Assembly (NCBI GenBank): GCA_041396585.1
Contig: JAWKYG010000018.1
Coordinates: 62,001 to 126,000, forward strand
Origin: JAUIAI01 sp041396585
GTDB taxonomy: Bacteria; Pseudomonadota; Gammaproteobacteria; Burkholderiales; Burkholderiaceae_E
Direction of reading: 5' to 3'
DNA length: 64,000 bases
The notes beneath the pieces are model-generated. The model saw only the letters and a list, made by a program, of their open reading frames with translations. It had not been told where the DNA came from and made no database searches. Shown one piece after another: positions 1 to 8,194 of the stretch (the stretch's first letter is position 1; each line of letters opens with the position of its first letter). The position numbers and the translations under genes were made by a program.

Positions 1-1
1 G

Positions 2-403
2 CGGTGCTGTCATCCGGTGCCGCCCGAGCCGATCGCCGGCTATGTGACGACCGGTCGCGGCGTCACCATACATCGAGCCAACTGCGTGATCCTGGCCGGA
101 TTGCGTGCGCGTGCTCCCGAGCGCGTGGTGAACGTGCAGTGGCCGGGGCAAAGCAGCGGCGGGGAGCGGGCGCGCTTTGACGCCCGGCTATTGGTTCGCG
201 CCGCTCACCGACCAGGGCTCAGCGGCGACCTGGGCGAGATCCTGGCGCGCGAGCAGGTGCCCATGGTGCGTGCTCACACCCATCGGGTGGGCGACGAGGC
301 CGTGATCACGATGACTGTCGCCCTGCGAGATGCGGACAGCCTGCGTCAGGTGCTGCGCCGGCTGGGTCAGGTGCCCGGCGTGAGCTCGGTCGTGCGTCAG
401 TAG
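2..403 (+). CDS. relA: RelA, GTP pyrophosphokinase, C-terminal part
   Basis: The reading frame is already open at the window edge, so this is the 3' end of a larger gene. It begins with RCCHPVPPEPIAGYVTTGRG followed by VTIHRANC, the Cys-rich conserved region of long RelA/SpoT proteins, and continues into a C-terminal ACT-type domain (about residues 65-133) that takes part in regulation on the ribosome. The synthetase domain lies outside the window. A full-length SpoT with a hydrolase domain is encoded at 3688-5910, so this copy is assigned to relA, whose product makes (p)ppGpp on stalled ribosomes. It converges on mog, 27 bases away, and a GC-rich hairpin without a T-tract (405-424) lies between them. 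Confidence 0.88.
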   Translation, partial: RCCHPVPPEPIAGYVTTGRGVTIHRANCVILAGLRARAPERVVNVQWPGQSSGGERARFDARLLVRAAHRPGLSGDLGEILAREQVPMVRAHTHRVGDEAVITMTVALRDADSLRQVLRRLGQVPGVSSVVRQ

Positions 404-430
404 CGCCGGGCGCGGGAGCCCGGCCACCGG

Positions 431-1015
431 TCACTTCGCCTTCGGACGAAAAGCCTTGCAGACCGCGGGATCGGTTTCGAGGCGCGGCGCGCCGATCAGA
501 TCGAGGCAGTAGGGCACCGCGGCGAAAATACCGTGAACCCGCGGGCTGCCGTCTTCGTGGCGCAGACCTTCGAGGGTTTCCTGGATCGCCCTGGGCTGAC
601 CGGGCAGGTTGATGATCAGGGCCCGGCCGCGGATAACACCCACCTGACGAGAAAGAATCGCGGTCGGCACGAACTGCAGGCTGATCTGACGCATCTGCTC
701 GCCAAAGCCGGGCATTTCGCGATCGGCCACCGCCAAGGTCGCTTCCGGGGTCACATCGCGCGGGGCGGGGCCGGTGCCGCCGGTGGTCAGCACCAGGTGG
801 CAGCCAACCTCGTCGACCAGTTCAATGAGCGTGCGCGAGATCAGCGCCTGTTCGTCGGCGATCAGCCGGGTATGAGCCTCCCAGGGGCTGGTCAATGCAC
901 GTTCCAACCAGGTGCTCAGGCCGGGCAGGCCTTTGTCTTCATAGACGCCGCTGGATGCGCGGTCACTGATCGACACCAGTCCGATTCGGGTGGTCTGTTC
1001 AGGGGGCGTGCTCAA
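431..1015 (-). CDS. mog: Molybdopterin adenylyltransferase
   Basis: Adenylates molybdopterin before molybdenum insertion in molybdenum cofactor synthesis; cytoplasmic. The 194-residue protein matches the usual Mog length and carries the opening IGLVSISDRASSGVY, the nucleotide-binding stretch LTTGGTGPAPRDVTPEAT and the MPGFGEQMRQISL segment, all hallmarks of the family. The end AFRPKAK is also typical. The start ATG is one base downstream of the darP stop, so the two minus-strand genes are probably co-transcribed. Nothing is odd in the sequence. MoaB is the close alternative, but similarity over the whole length favours Mog. Confidence 0.94.
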   Translation of the reverse strand: MSTPPEQTTRIGLVSISDRASSGVYEDKGLPGLSTWLERALTSPWEAHTRLIADEQALISRTLIELVDEVGCHLVLTTGGTGPAPRDVTPEATLAVADREMPGFGEQMRQISLQFVPTAILSRQVGVIRGRALIINLPGQPRAIQETLEGLRHEDGSPRVHGIFAAVPYCLDLIGAPRLETDPAVCKAFRPKAK

Positions 1016-1016
1016 T

Positions 1017-1532
1017 TCATTGCTCCGACAGGAATTTTTCGATGCGGCGATACAACTGACGCTGATCGCGCGGCGGGCGACCCTGGCTGCGCTCCTGGCG
1101 GGCGGACGCGATCAGGGCCGAAAGATCAGGCGCCTGCGGAAAACGCGCCAGGAAATCCGCCCACTCCTGAGTGCCCTGAACCAGATCGTCACGCCACTGT
1201 GTGGCCTGCTGAAGGCGCAGGACGTCGCCACGCCCGCGTTCCCGGTCGGCGTCGAGCGCGGCCTCGATCGCCTGATCATCCTCATGGCGCATCAGCTTGC
1301 CGATCAGCTGCATCTGCCGGCGGCGGGCCTCATGGGCGCCGGGCCGGATGCGTGCATACAACGCCAGTGCATCGCGCAGCGGCTCGGTCAGCGGCAGTTT
1401 CGCCTGACGCGCGCCCGACAGCTCGCTCACCCGCTTGCCCAGGGCTTGCAGCGCATGCATCTGACGCTTGCGTGCGGATTTCGACGGCTTGGCGTCGAAT
1501 TCGTCGTCGATCGGATCTTCTTCGGTGCTCAC
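1017..1532 (-). CDS. darP: Ribosome-associated protein DarP/YjgA (DUF615)
   Basis: YjgA/DarP proteins associate with late 50S assembly intermediates and help large-subunit maturation. The frame is open further upstream, but family similarity begins at a GTG at 1532 (VSTEEDPIDDEFDAKPSK), giving 171 residues, close to the usual length; the upstream extension is arginine-rich and lacks family character. The sequence includes KPSKSARKRQMHALQALG near the N-terminus, the conserved linking motif of the family, and ends with the basic RQLYRRIEKFLSEQ. It precedes mog by one base and is divergent from pmbA across 191 bases, a common Burkholderiales arrangement. Confidence 0.88.
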   Translation of the reverse strand: MSTEEDPIDDEFDAKPSKSARKRQMHALQALGKRVSELSGARQAKLPLTEPLRDALALYARIRPGAHEARRRQMQLIGKLMRHEDDQAIEAALDADRERGRGDVLRLQQATQWRDDLVQGTQEWADFLARFPQAPDLSALIASARQERSQGRPPRDQRQLYRRIEKFLSEQ

Positions 1533-1723
1533 GAAATTCGTCTGATGTCTTCTCTGGGACCGGGAAGGGCCTGCGGCAGGCGGCGTGCTGTGGCAGGCCC
1601 GCCTGTTGCCATGGCCTCGGCGGGCATACGCAGCGGCCGCGATGCGGCTGCTATGATGATATAAGAGGTCGAGAGTCCTGACGGGCCGGCCATCCGCCAA
1701 TCAATCGCCCCTCGGTTGCCCCC

Positions 1724-3064
1724 ATGTTCCAATACAAGCTTGCGCAGTTGCGCCAGATCGCCGAGCGCGCCCTGCGCGAAGGGCGCAGTTGCGGCGCGTC
1801 CGCAATGGCCGTCGAGCTGTCCGAGAATTTCGGCCTCAATGTGAGCGTTCGCCGCCAGGCCATCGAAACCATCGAGCAGACCCGGGACCGCTCCCTGGGG
1901 GTCACGGTCTATATCGGCAAGTCCAGTGGTCATGCCAGCACGGGTGATCTTTCATTGGCGGCGATGCGTGAGACCGTGCGTGCCGCCTATGACATCGCGC
2001 GATTCACCGCTGCCGATCCGTTTGCCGGTTTGCCGGCGCGCGCTTCACTTGCCACAGACGTGCCCGACCTCGATCTCTATCATCCGTGGTCGATGACCTC
2101 CGCCCAGGCCGTGCGGCGGGCGCTGGCCATGGAACAGGCGGCGTTGTCGGTCAGCGGCGAAATCGGCAACTCCGACGGCGCCAATGTCTCCACCGGCGAG
2201 GGGCAGTTCGTACTGGCCAACTCGCTCGGCTTCAATGACGGCTATCGCTACACGCGCCACTCGATGTCTTGTATGCCGATCGCGGTGCGCGGTCGCGATA
2301 TGCAGCGCGATTACTGGTACGCGGTCGATTGTGATCCAACCCGTCTGGCTGCACCACGTGCCATTGGCGATTATGCTGCCCGGCGTGCGTTGTCCAGGCT
2401 GGGTGCGCGCAAGCTGAGCACCCGGCGTGCGCCGGTGCTGTTCGAGGCGCCGCTGGCCTGCGGGCTGCTCGGCCATCTGGCGCAGGCGGCCAATGGTGGC
2501 GCTTTGTACCGTCAGTCCAGTTTCCTGCAGGACACCCTCGGCAAGCAGGTTTTCGCCGATCACATCGATATCGATGAGCAACCTCACGAGGCGCGTAATC
2601 TTGGGGCGGCGCCATTCGATGGGGAGGGCGTGGCCACGCGCGCGCGCAAGATCGTTCGCGCCGGCATGCTCAAGGGTTACTTCCTGTCCAGTTACAGTGC
2701 TCGCAAGCTCAAGATGCGTACTACCGGCAACGCCGGTGGCTCCCATCTGCTGACCATGCGCAGTCGCCTGACCCGGCCCGATGATCACTTCCAGGGCATG
2801 CTGCGCAAACTCGGCACCGGCTTGCTGGTGACCGAACTGATGGGGCAGGGCGTCAACTATGTCACGGGTGATTATTCTCGTGGGGCCAGTGGTTTCTGGG
2901 TCGAGAACGGCGAGATCCAGTATCCGGTCGAGGAGATCACGATCGCCGGCACCATGCCCGAGATGTTTCTGGGGATCACCGCCGTTGGCGCAGACGTGAT
3001 TCAGCGCGGTGGCAAACGCTCCGGTTCCGTGTTGATCGGCGAAATGGCGATCGCTGGTTCCTGA
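1724..3064 (+). CDS. pmbA: Metalloprotease-family protein PmbA/TldE
   Basis: PmbA (TldE) forms a heterodimer with TldD that cleaves modified peptides; TldE itself lacks the metal-binding site that TldD provides. The 446-residue protein starts MFQYKLAQLRQIAERAL and contains SLGVTVYIGKSSGHASTGDLS, the TRAPVLFEAPLACGLLGHLA-like middle region and the C-terminal GVNYVTGDYSRGASGFWVENG block typical of the family. Length is normal. No tldD is present in the window. It is divergent from darP and followed after 33 bases by greB on the same strand, so the two may share a transcript. Confidence 0.92.
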   Translation: MFQYKLAQLRQIAERALREGRSCGASAMAVELSENFGLNVSVRRQAIETIEQTRDRSLGVTVYIGKSSGHASTGDLSLAAMRETVRAAYDIARFTAADPFAGLPARASLATDVPDLDLYHPWSMTSAQAVRRALAMEQAALSVSGEIGNSDGANVSTGEGQFVLANSLGFNDGYRYTRHSMSCMPIAVRGRDMQRDYWYAVDCDPTRLAAPRAIGDYAARRALSRLGARKLSTRRAPVLFEAPLACGLLGHLAQAANGGALYRQSSFLQDTLGKQVFADHIDIDEQPHEARNLGAAPFDGEGVATRARKIVRAGMLKGYFLSSYSARKLKMRTTGNAGGSHLLTMRSRLTRPDDHFQGMLRKLGTGLLVTELMGQGVNYVTGDYSRGASGFWVENGEIQYPVEEITIAGTMPEMFLGITAVGADVIQRGGKRSGSVLIGEMAIAGS

Positions 3065-3097
3065 GCCGCCAGTGGCTGCCAGGTCAGGGGTGGAATC

Positions 3098-3655
3098 TTG
3101 AACAAGGCCTTCGTTCGCGAATCGGATCACGAAGACGACGACGACGGCCAGGCGCCTGTGCCGGCACTGCCAAGTGGCTTTCGGAACTACATCACGCCTG
3201 CCGGTCGTGACGCCCTGCGCAGCGAACTGCTCGATCTGATCGACAAGCAGCGCCCCGAGGTGGTCGCCGTGGTGTCATGGGCGGCCTCCAATGGCGATCG
3301 ATCCGAAAACGGCGATTACATCTACGGCAAGAAGCGCCTGCGAGAGATCGATCGCCGGATCCGCTTCCTGACAAAGCGCCTCGAGACCGCAGTGGTGGTG
3401 GACCCGTCGTTGCAGGAACAGACGGACAAGGTCTTCTTCGGTGCAACGGTGCGCTTTCTTCGCAACGGCGTCGGGCCGGAATCGGTCACGATCGTCGGCA
3501 TCGATGAGGTCGATCCCGCGCGCGGCCGTGTGAGCTGGATCGCACCGGTCTCCAAGGCCTTGCTCAAGGCCACGCTCGGCGATGAGGTCATGTTGCGCAC
3601 ACCGGCCGGCGACGACCTGCTCGAGATCATCGAGATCGAATATCCGCCGGCTTAG
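3098..3655 (+). CDS. greB: Transcript cleavage factor GreB
   Basis: GreB enters the RNA polymerase secondary channel and stimulates cleavage of backtracked RNA. The protein has an N-terminal coiled coil (about residues 40-100, RNYITPAGRDALRSELLDL then SWAASNGDRSENGDYIYGKK with the acidic tip DRSENGDY) and a C-terminal FKBP-like globular domain. The start is a TTG at 3098, chosen because the product begins MNKAFVRESD as in other GreB proteins and is preceded by a purine-rich AGGGGTGG. It is longer than E. coli GreB because of an acidic insertion (EDDDDGQ) near residues 11-17. It is convergent with spoT. Confidence 0.92.
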   Translation: MNKAFVRESDHEDDDDGQAPVPALPSGFRNYITPAGRDALRSELLDLIDKQRPEVVAVVSWAASNGDRSENGDYIYGKKRLREIDRRIRFLTKRLETAVVVDPSLQEQTDKVFFGATVRFLRNGVGPESVTIVGIDEVDPARGRVSWIAPVSKALLKATLGDEVMLRTPAGDDLLEIIEIEYPPA

Positions 3656-3687
3656 CGAACCGGCTTACGGCCGGCGACCGGCAGTCG

Positions 3688-5910
3688 TCAGGGCCGGCTC
3701 ACCGCGCGAACATCGGGCAGGCGGCGCAGATTGCGCAGCAACTGGGCAAGATGGGTGCGATCGCGAACCTGGATCACGAATTCCAGGCGACCGAGCTGGC
3801 CATGCTCCTGCATGGTGACATCGACGATGTTCGCATCGCTGGCGGCAATTTCGGCGGCCACCTTGCCCAGCGTGCCACGGCCGGCGTTCACTTCCATCTC
3901 GATGCGGGTTCGGAACACATCTTCGAACTGCTCGGCCCAGCTCACGTCGATGAAGCGGTCGGCATCGCGCTCGCGTTGGCGCATCGCGGTCTTACAGCGT
4001 TCGCGGTGCAGCGTCAGACCGTGGCCGCCGCGCAGATGGCCGATGATCCGGTCTCCAGGTATCGGCAGGCAGCATGAGGCAAAGGTGATCGCGCCCCGTT
4101 CATGGCCACGGATCAGCACCGGTGCGAGGCGCGGCACGATCCGGGCCGCGGCGGTCTTGCCACGCACCTGCAATGCCAGCGAGCGCGCCTCGAGTTGTGC
4201 GAGTCGCTTGCCGATGCCGATATCGGCATAGAGTTCTTCGAGATTGGCCGCACCGCTGTCGCGCGCGGTGCGCTCGGCCAGTTCGGAATCGACCTCTCCG
4301 GCATCGATGGCCACCGAACTGAGCGCCTGATGAAACAGGCGCCGTCCTAGCGCGACCGACTCCTCGTAGCGCATGGTCTTCAGGAAATGCCGGATCTCCG
4401 AGCGTGCTTTGCCGCTGCGCACATAGGACAGCCAGACCGGCTGCGGATGGGCGGTATCGCTGGTGAGGATCTCGACCACGTCGCCGCTGGCCAGAGGCTC
4501 GTTCAACCGGGACGGCGCGCCGTTGATTCTTGCCCCGACCGCCTTGTTGCCGACATCGGTGTGTACGGAATACGCGAAATCGAGCACCGTGGCGTGACGG
4601 GGCAGCGCGCGGATGTCGCCAACCGGCGTGAAGACATAGACCTCGTCCGGGAACAGATCCACCTTGACATGGTCCATGAACTCGAGCGGGTCGCCCGTGT
4701 TGTGCTGGATGTCCATCAAGGTCTTCAGCCAGGTATGGGCGAGCTTTTGCAGATCCGAGAAATTCTCGCCATCGCTCTTGTAGAGCCAGTGCGCGGCGAC
4801 GCCGCTTTCGGCCAGGCGCTGCATTTCCTCGGTGCGGATCTGAAACTCGATCGGCATGTTCGAGGGGCCCATCAGCGAGGTATGCAGCGACCGATAGCCA
4901 TTTTCCTGGCCAAGCGCGATGTAGTCCTTGAAGCGCCCCGGAATGGGTTTATAGGTGAGATGCAACGCACCGAGTGCCTTGTAGCAATCGAGTTCGGTCT
5001 CGACGATCACGCGCACGCCGAAGACGTCGTAGACCTTCGAGAACGGAAGATGCTTGTGCCGCATCTTCTGGTAGATCGAGTACAGCGCCTTCTCGCGCGC
5101 GAAGATCTTGGCCCGCAGGCCGGCCTTGGGCAGCGCCTTCTGGACTTCGTTGTAGACCTTGGCGATGGTCTCTCGACGATTGCCGCGTGCCGCACGCACC
5201 GCCTTGCTCAGCACCTCGAAGCGCTTCGGATAGGCGGCCCGAAACGAGAGGTCGAGCAGTTCACGATACAGCTTGTACAGCCCCAGGCGGCTGGCGATCG
5301 GCGCATACACCTGCAGCGTTTCGAGTGCGATACGACGGCGCTTCTCCGCGGACAGGCCGCCGATGGTGCGCATGTTGTGCAGGCGATCGGCCAGCTTGAT
5401 CAGGATGACCCGCACATCGCGCGCCATCGCCAGCAGCATCTTGCGAAAACTCTCGGCCTGGCGGGCTTCGCGAGAACTGATGTTCACGCGGTCCAGCTTG
5501 GACAGGCCGTCGACGATCTCGGCCACCTGCGAGCCGAATCGCTCGTGGACATCCTGCTTGGTGACCGAGGTGTCCTCGACCGTGTCATGCAGCAACGCGG
5601 CCATGATCGAATCGGCATCGAGCTTCCAGCCCGCGCAGATTTCGGCAACGGCGATCGGGTGAGAGATGTAGGGTTCGCCGCTGGATCGGAACTGGCCGAG
5701 ATGGGCCTCGTCGCCGAAGCGATAGGCGTCCCGGATCCGGCGCTGGTCTTCCTCGCCCAGATAGGCTGAGACCGTTTCCATCAGGGTCGCCAGCGTGGCG
5801 ACCTGGGTCACTTCCGGCAGAGCCGAATAGATCAGTGCCTCGGCTGGTGGCGAGGCCTCGGGGTCGGCCGCGATGGCGGCCGTGATCGCTTGCGGCTCAG
5901 CAGTGTTCAA
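3688..5910 (-). CDS. spoT: Bifunctional (p)ppGpp synthetase/hydrolase SpoT
   Basis: Hydrolyses and makes (p)ppGpp in the stringent response. Domains in the 740-residue protein: HD hydrolase with H84 in YISHPIAVAE and H108-D109 in ALLHDTVEDTS, then the synthetase domain (AREKALYSIYQKMRHKHLPF, GYRSLHTSLMG, EFQIRTEEM), a TGS domain (VYVFTPVGDIRALPRHATVL), the Cys-containing region (FASCCLPIPGDRIIGHL) and a C-terminal ACT domain. The intact HD pair separates it from RelA. The start is a TTG at 5910 that overlaps the rpoZ stop as TTGA. It is the last gene of the minus-strand block yicC-gmk-rpoZ-spoT, an order widespread in proteobacteria. Confidence 0.95.
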   Translation of the reverse strand: MNTAEPQAITAAIAADPEASPPAEALIYSALPEVTQVATLATLMETVSAYLGEEDQRRIRDAYRFGDEAHLGQFRSSGEPYISHPIAVAEICAGWKLDADSIMAALLHDTVEDTSVTKQDVHERFGSQVAEIVDGLSKLDRVNISSREARQAESFRKMLLAMARDVRVILIKLADRLHNMRTIGGLSAEKRRRIALETLQVYAPIASRLGLYKLYRELLDLSFRAAYPKRFEVLSKAVRAARGNRRETIAKVYNEVQKALPKAGLRAKIFAREKALYSIYQKMRHKHLPFSKVYDVFGVRVIVETELDCYKALGALHLTYKPIPGRFKDYIALGQENGYRSLHTSLMGPSNMPIEFQIRTEEMQRLAESGVAAHWLYKSDGENFSDLQKLAHTWLKTLMDIQHNTGDPLEFMDHVKVDLFPDEVYVFTPVGDIRALPRHATVLDFAYSVHTDVGNKAVGARINGAPSRLNEPLASGDVVEILTSDTAHPQPVWLSYVRSGKARSEIRHFLKTMRYEESVALGRRLFHQALSSVAIDAGEVDSELAERTARDSGAANLEELYADIGIGKRLAQLEARSLALQVRGKTAAARIVPRLAPVLIRGHERGAITFASCCLPIPGDRIIGHLRGGHGLTLHRERCKTAMRQRERDADRFIDVSWAEQFEDVFRTRIEMEVNAGRGTLGKVAAEIAASDANIVDVTMQEHGQLGRLEFVIQVRDRTHLAQLLRNLRRLPDVRAVSRP

Positions 5911-6110
5911 GTGGGTACGCGGCGCAGCATCTCCCGGCCCACTTCACCCGATGCGATCTCACGCAGGGCGGTGACCGTCGGTTTGTCCTTCGCGTCGATC
6001 TTGGGCGTGTGGCCCTGCGCGAGCATGCGCGCGCGATAGGTCGCCGCCAGCGTGAGCTCAGAGCGATTGGGAATCTGCTGCAGACAATCTTCGACGGTGA
6101 TACGGGCCAT
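5907..6110 (-). CDS. rpoZ: RNA polymerase omega subunit
   Basis: Small subunit that helps assemble RNA polymerase and forms part of a ppGpp-binding site. The start is taken at the ATG at 6110, giving MARITVEDCLQQIPNRSEL, the canonical omega N-terminus; the frame extends further upstream but without similarity. The 67-residue protein includes the conserved TLAATYRARML helix and a short C-terminus, ALREIASGEV. It overlaps the spoT start by four bases, which suggests translational coupling, and lies 99 bases downstream of gmk. Confidence 0.93.
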   Translation of the reverse strand: MARITVEDCLQQIPNRSELTLAATYRARMLAQGHTPKIDAKDKPTVTALREIASGEVGREMLRRVPT

Positions 6111-6209
6111 GAGATGAAGTATCCGGAGGAGGGTTCGGGACGCAAGTACGCGCCGCACAAGGGAAAATCCGCACTGGGCCGGGCGACAGCAACAGGGCGG
6201 CGAAACCGT

Positions 6210-6869
6210 TCAACCGGCAGGCGGGCGAATGCCCAGGCGCTCGAAAAGCGCCTCATGCCGTGCGAACTGTTGCCGAAACCGGGTGCGGGCGCCGCGCACA
6301 ACCGCGCTCAAATCTGCGAGTGCGCTGGCAAAGTCTTGATTAATAATAACATATTCGCACCTGTTGGCCTCCTGCAACTCCCGGGCGGCGGCCTGTACGC
6401 GGCGCTCGATGGTCTGCTCGTCGTCCTGGCCGCGGCGGCGCAGGCGCATCCGAAGCTCTTCGATGGACGGTGGCACGATGAAGATGCGCACCGCATCCGG
6501 AATCTGTGAGGCCACCTGCTCGGCCCCCTGCCAGTCGATCTCGAGCAGGATGTCGGCACCGGTGGCCATGCGCTCGGCGATCCACTCTCGCGATGTGCCA
6601 TACAGATTGCCGTGCACTTCGGCGCATTCCAGGAACTCTCCGCCAGCGCGGCGGCGTTCGAAATCGGCCCGGTCGATGAATCGATAGTCACGCCCGTCCA
6701 GTTCGCCCGGGCGGGGGGCACGGGTGGTGAACGAGATCGAGAGTTGCAGGCCGGCGTGTTGATCGAGCAGGGCGCGTACGAGCGAGGTTTTGCCGGCACC
6801 GGAGGGCGCGACGATGATGAACAGGCTGCCTGACAGTGCAGGCTGTTCGCTGGGTTCGGTCATGGTCAT
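6210..6869 (-). CDS. gmk: Guanylate kinase
   Basis: Phosphorylates GMP to GDP; cytoplasmic. The P-loop is VAPSGAGKTSL at residues 20-30, and the GMP-binding core follows as SISFTTRAPRPGELDGRDY with the GEFLECAEVHGNLYGTS segment. Length (219 residues) is slightly above the E. coli enzyme because of a short N-terminal leader, MTMTEPSEQPALS; an alternative start two codons in is possible. The start ATG overlaps the yicC stop as ATGA. Co-transcription with yicC upstream and rpoZ-spoT downstream links guanine nucleotide supply with alarmone metabolism. Confidence 0.94.
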   Translation of the reverse strand: MTMTEPSEQPALSGSLFIIVAPSGAGKTSLVRALLDQHAGLQLSISFTTRAPRPGELDGRDYRFIDRADFERRRAGGEFLECAEVHGNLYGTSREWIAERMATGADILLEIDWQGAEQVASQIPDAVRIFIVPPSIEELRMRLRRRGQDDEQTIERRVQAAARELQEANRCEYVIINQDFASALADLSAVVRGARTRFRQQFARHEALFERLGIRPPAG

Positions 6870-7750
6870 TCCAGATTCTGTATCTGTTCGCGGATCTGCT
6901 CGATCAGCACCTTGAGTTCGACGGCGGCATGCGAGATGTCCAGCGCGGCGGCCTTGGAGGCCAGGGTGTTCGCCTCCCGGTTCAGCTCCTGGGTGAGGAA
7001 GTCGAGCCGTTTGCCGACCGGCCCCTGGCCACTCAGGCGGGTGCGAAACTCGCGCACGTGGCTGCGCAGGCGATCCAGTTCCTCGGCGGTGTCGATACGC
7101 AGGCCGTAGGCGGCAACCTCCTGGCGCACGCGCGCCATGATTTCCTCATGACCGATCTGTTCGGCGCCCTCGGTCTTGCCCAGGGCCTGTTCCAGCCGCT
7201 CGATCAATTTGCTCTGGAATCGTTCGAGCAGTGCTGGCGCCTCGGCGGCCAGTGCCTCGACCGTGGCGTCGATCGCATCGAGCCGCGCGTTGATGAACTC
7301 AGCCAGGCGGGCCCCTTCGGCGATGCGCGAGTCATGAAACTGCCCGAGCGCTTCGTCCAGGGCGCCAAGCAGGGGCGTGCGCAGCCGCTCCGGATCCAGC
7401 CGGTGACTGAACAGGCCGGGCAGGCCAAGCAGGGTGCTTGCGCTGGGTGCGGTCAGCTCGGGCATCGCGGCGCGCAATGCCTCGAGATGGCGCACCACGC
7501 GGGCCAGTTGTTCGGGGTCGGGGGTGTCACGCAGCAGCGGCGTGTCACGGTTCAGGCTGACGCGGCATTCCACCTTGCCACGGACCACCGCCGTGCGGAT
7601 CCGCTCACGCAACTCACGCTCCAGGCCGCGCAGTTCATCGGGCATTCGCAAGACCAGGTCGAGGAAGCGCCCGTTGACGCCGCGCAGTTCGATGTGAATG
7701 GGCAGTGGTTCGTCGCGCCCGGCCGAGGCAAAGCCGGTCATGCTTTGCAC
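6866..7750 (-). CDS. yicC: YicC family endoribonuclease-type protein
   Basis: YicC proteins are RNA-binding, endoribonuclease-like proteins tied to small-RNA turnover. The sequence VQSMTGFASAG is the family N-terminus, followed by the conserved ELRGVNGRFLDLVLRMPDEL and the C-terminal GKRLDFLTQELNREANTLAS and HAAVELKVLIEQIREQIQN. The chosen GTG at 7750 puts the first residues in the family register and gives 294 residues; alternatives are ATG 7741 (291) and GTG 7780 (304). No clear ribosome-binding site separates these. It overlaps gmk by four bases and heads the gmk-rpoZ-spoT block. Confidence 0.88.
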   Translation of the reverse strand: MQSMTGFASAGRDEPLPIHIELRGVNGRFLDLVLRMPDELRGLERELRERIRTAVVRGKVECRVSLNRDTPLLRDTPDPEQLARVVRHLEALRAAMPELTAPSASTLLGLPGLFSHRLDPERLRTPLLGALDEALGQFHDSRIAEGARLAEFINARLDAIDATVEALAAEAPALLERFQSKLIERLEQALGKTEGAEQIGHEEIMARVRQEVAAYGLRIDTAEELDRLRSHVREFRTRLSGQGPVGKRLDFLTQELNREANTLASKAAALDISHAAVELKVLIEQIREQIQNLE

Positions 7751-8194
7751 CGGACGCTTGGCGGAGGATCGATCGTTCACGGGCAGGGCCTGGTCGAAGA
7801 AAAGGACGAATCGTGCCGTCTCGCGGCGGATCCGTGGGCGCGGCGGACGAACGGCGCGATCCGGACGATAAGCGGCCGGCATCTGACCGGCCCGGGCCAG
7901 CCCGGGCACCCGGTTGTCTGCCGAATCATGATGCCAACCGGCCTTCGGGCGGATCGCAGGTTTCTCGTTGCACCACAAGGAACGTAAAATTCTGCCAAGC
8001 GAATTGCTTTGACCGTCTCGGTTGGCTCACTGGCGCGACACCCGCGTCGGGCAGACACCGACGTGCCTGGGCGTTTTGCGAAATGGTGACGGGGGTCTGA
8101 GCAATGGCGCCACCCGTGACCCCGGGGCGCGGCGGCCAGGCCGCGAACGCCCTGAACCTGATGCATTGCCGCCGAGAGCCTCGCCTGATTCTTC
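7751..8194. other. Divergent intergenic region, yicC / protein kinase
   Basis: A 444-base gap between the divergent yicC and protein-kinase genes that should hold promoters for both four-gene-scale transcription units. I see no convincing -35/-10 pair; the AT-richest stretch is around 7978-8010 (cgtaaaattc). No RNA gene or recognisable repeat is apparent. Open frames here have no family character. Confidence 0.4.

Noticed and set aside
405..424. Terminator between relA and mog
   Set aside because: A seven-base GC stem is present, but with no T-tract on either strand it could be chance in this GC-rich DNA.
4387..5769. 460-codon plus-strand frame opposite spoT
   Set aside because: Fully inside spoT, with the complementary codon bias and no motif.
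1..5910. Two RelA/SpoT-type genes as a notable duplication
   Set aside because: Separate RelA and SpoT are normal in beta- and gammaproteobacteria.
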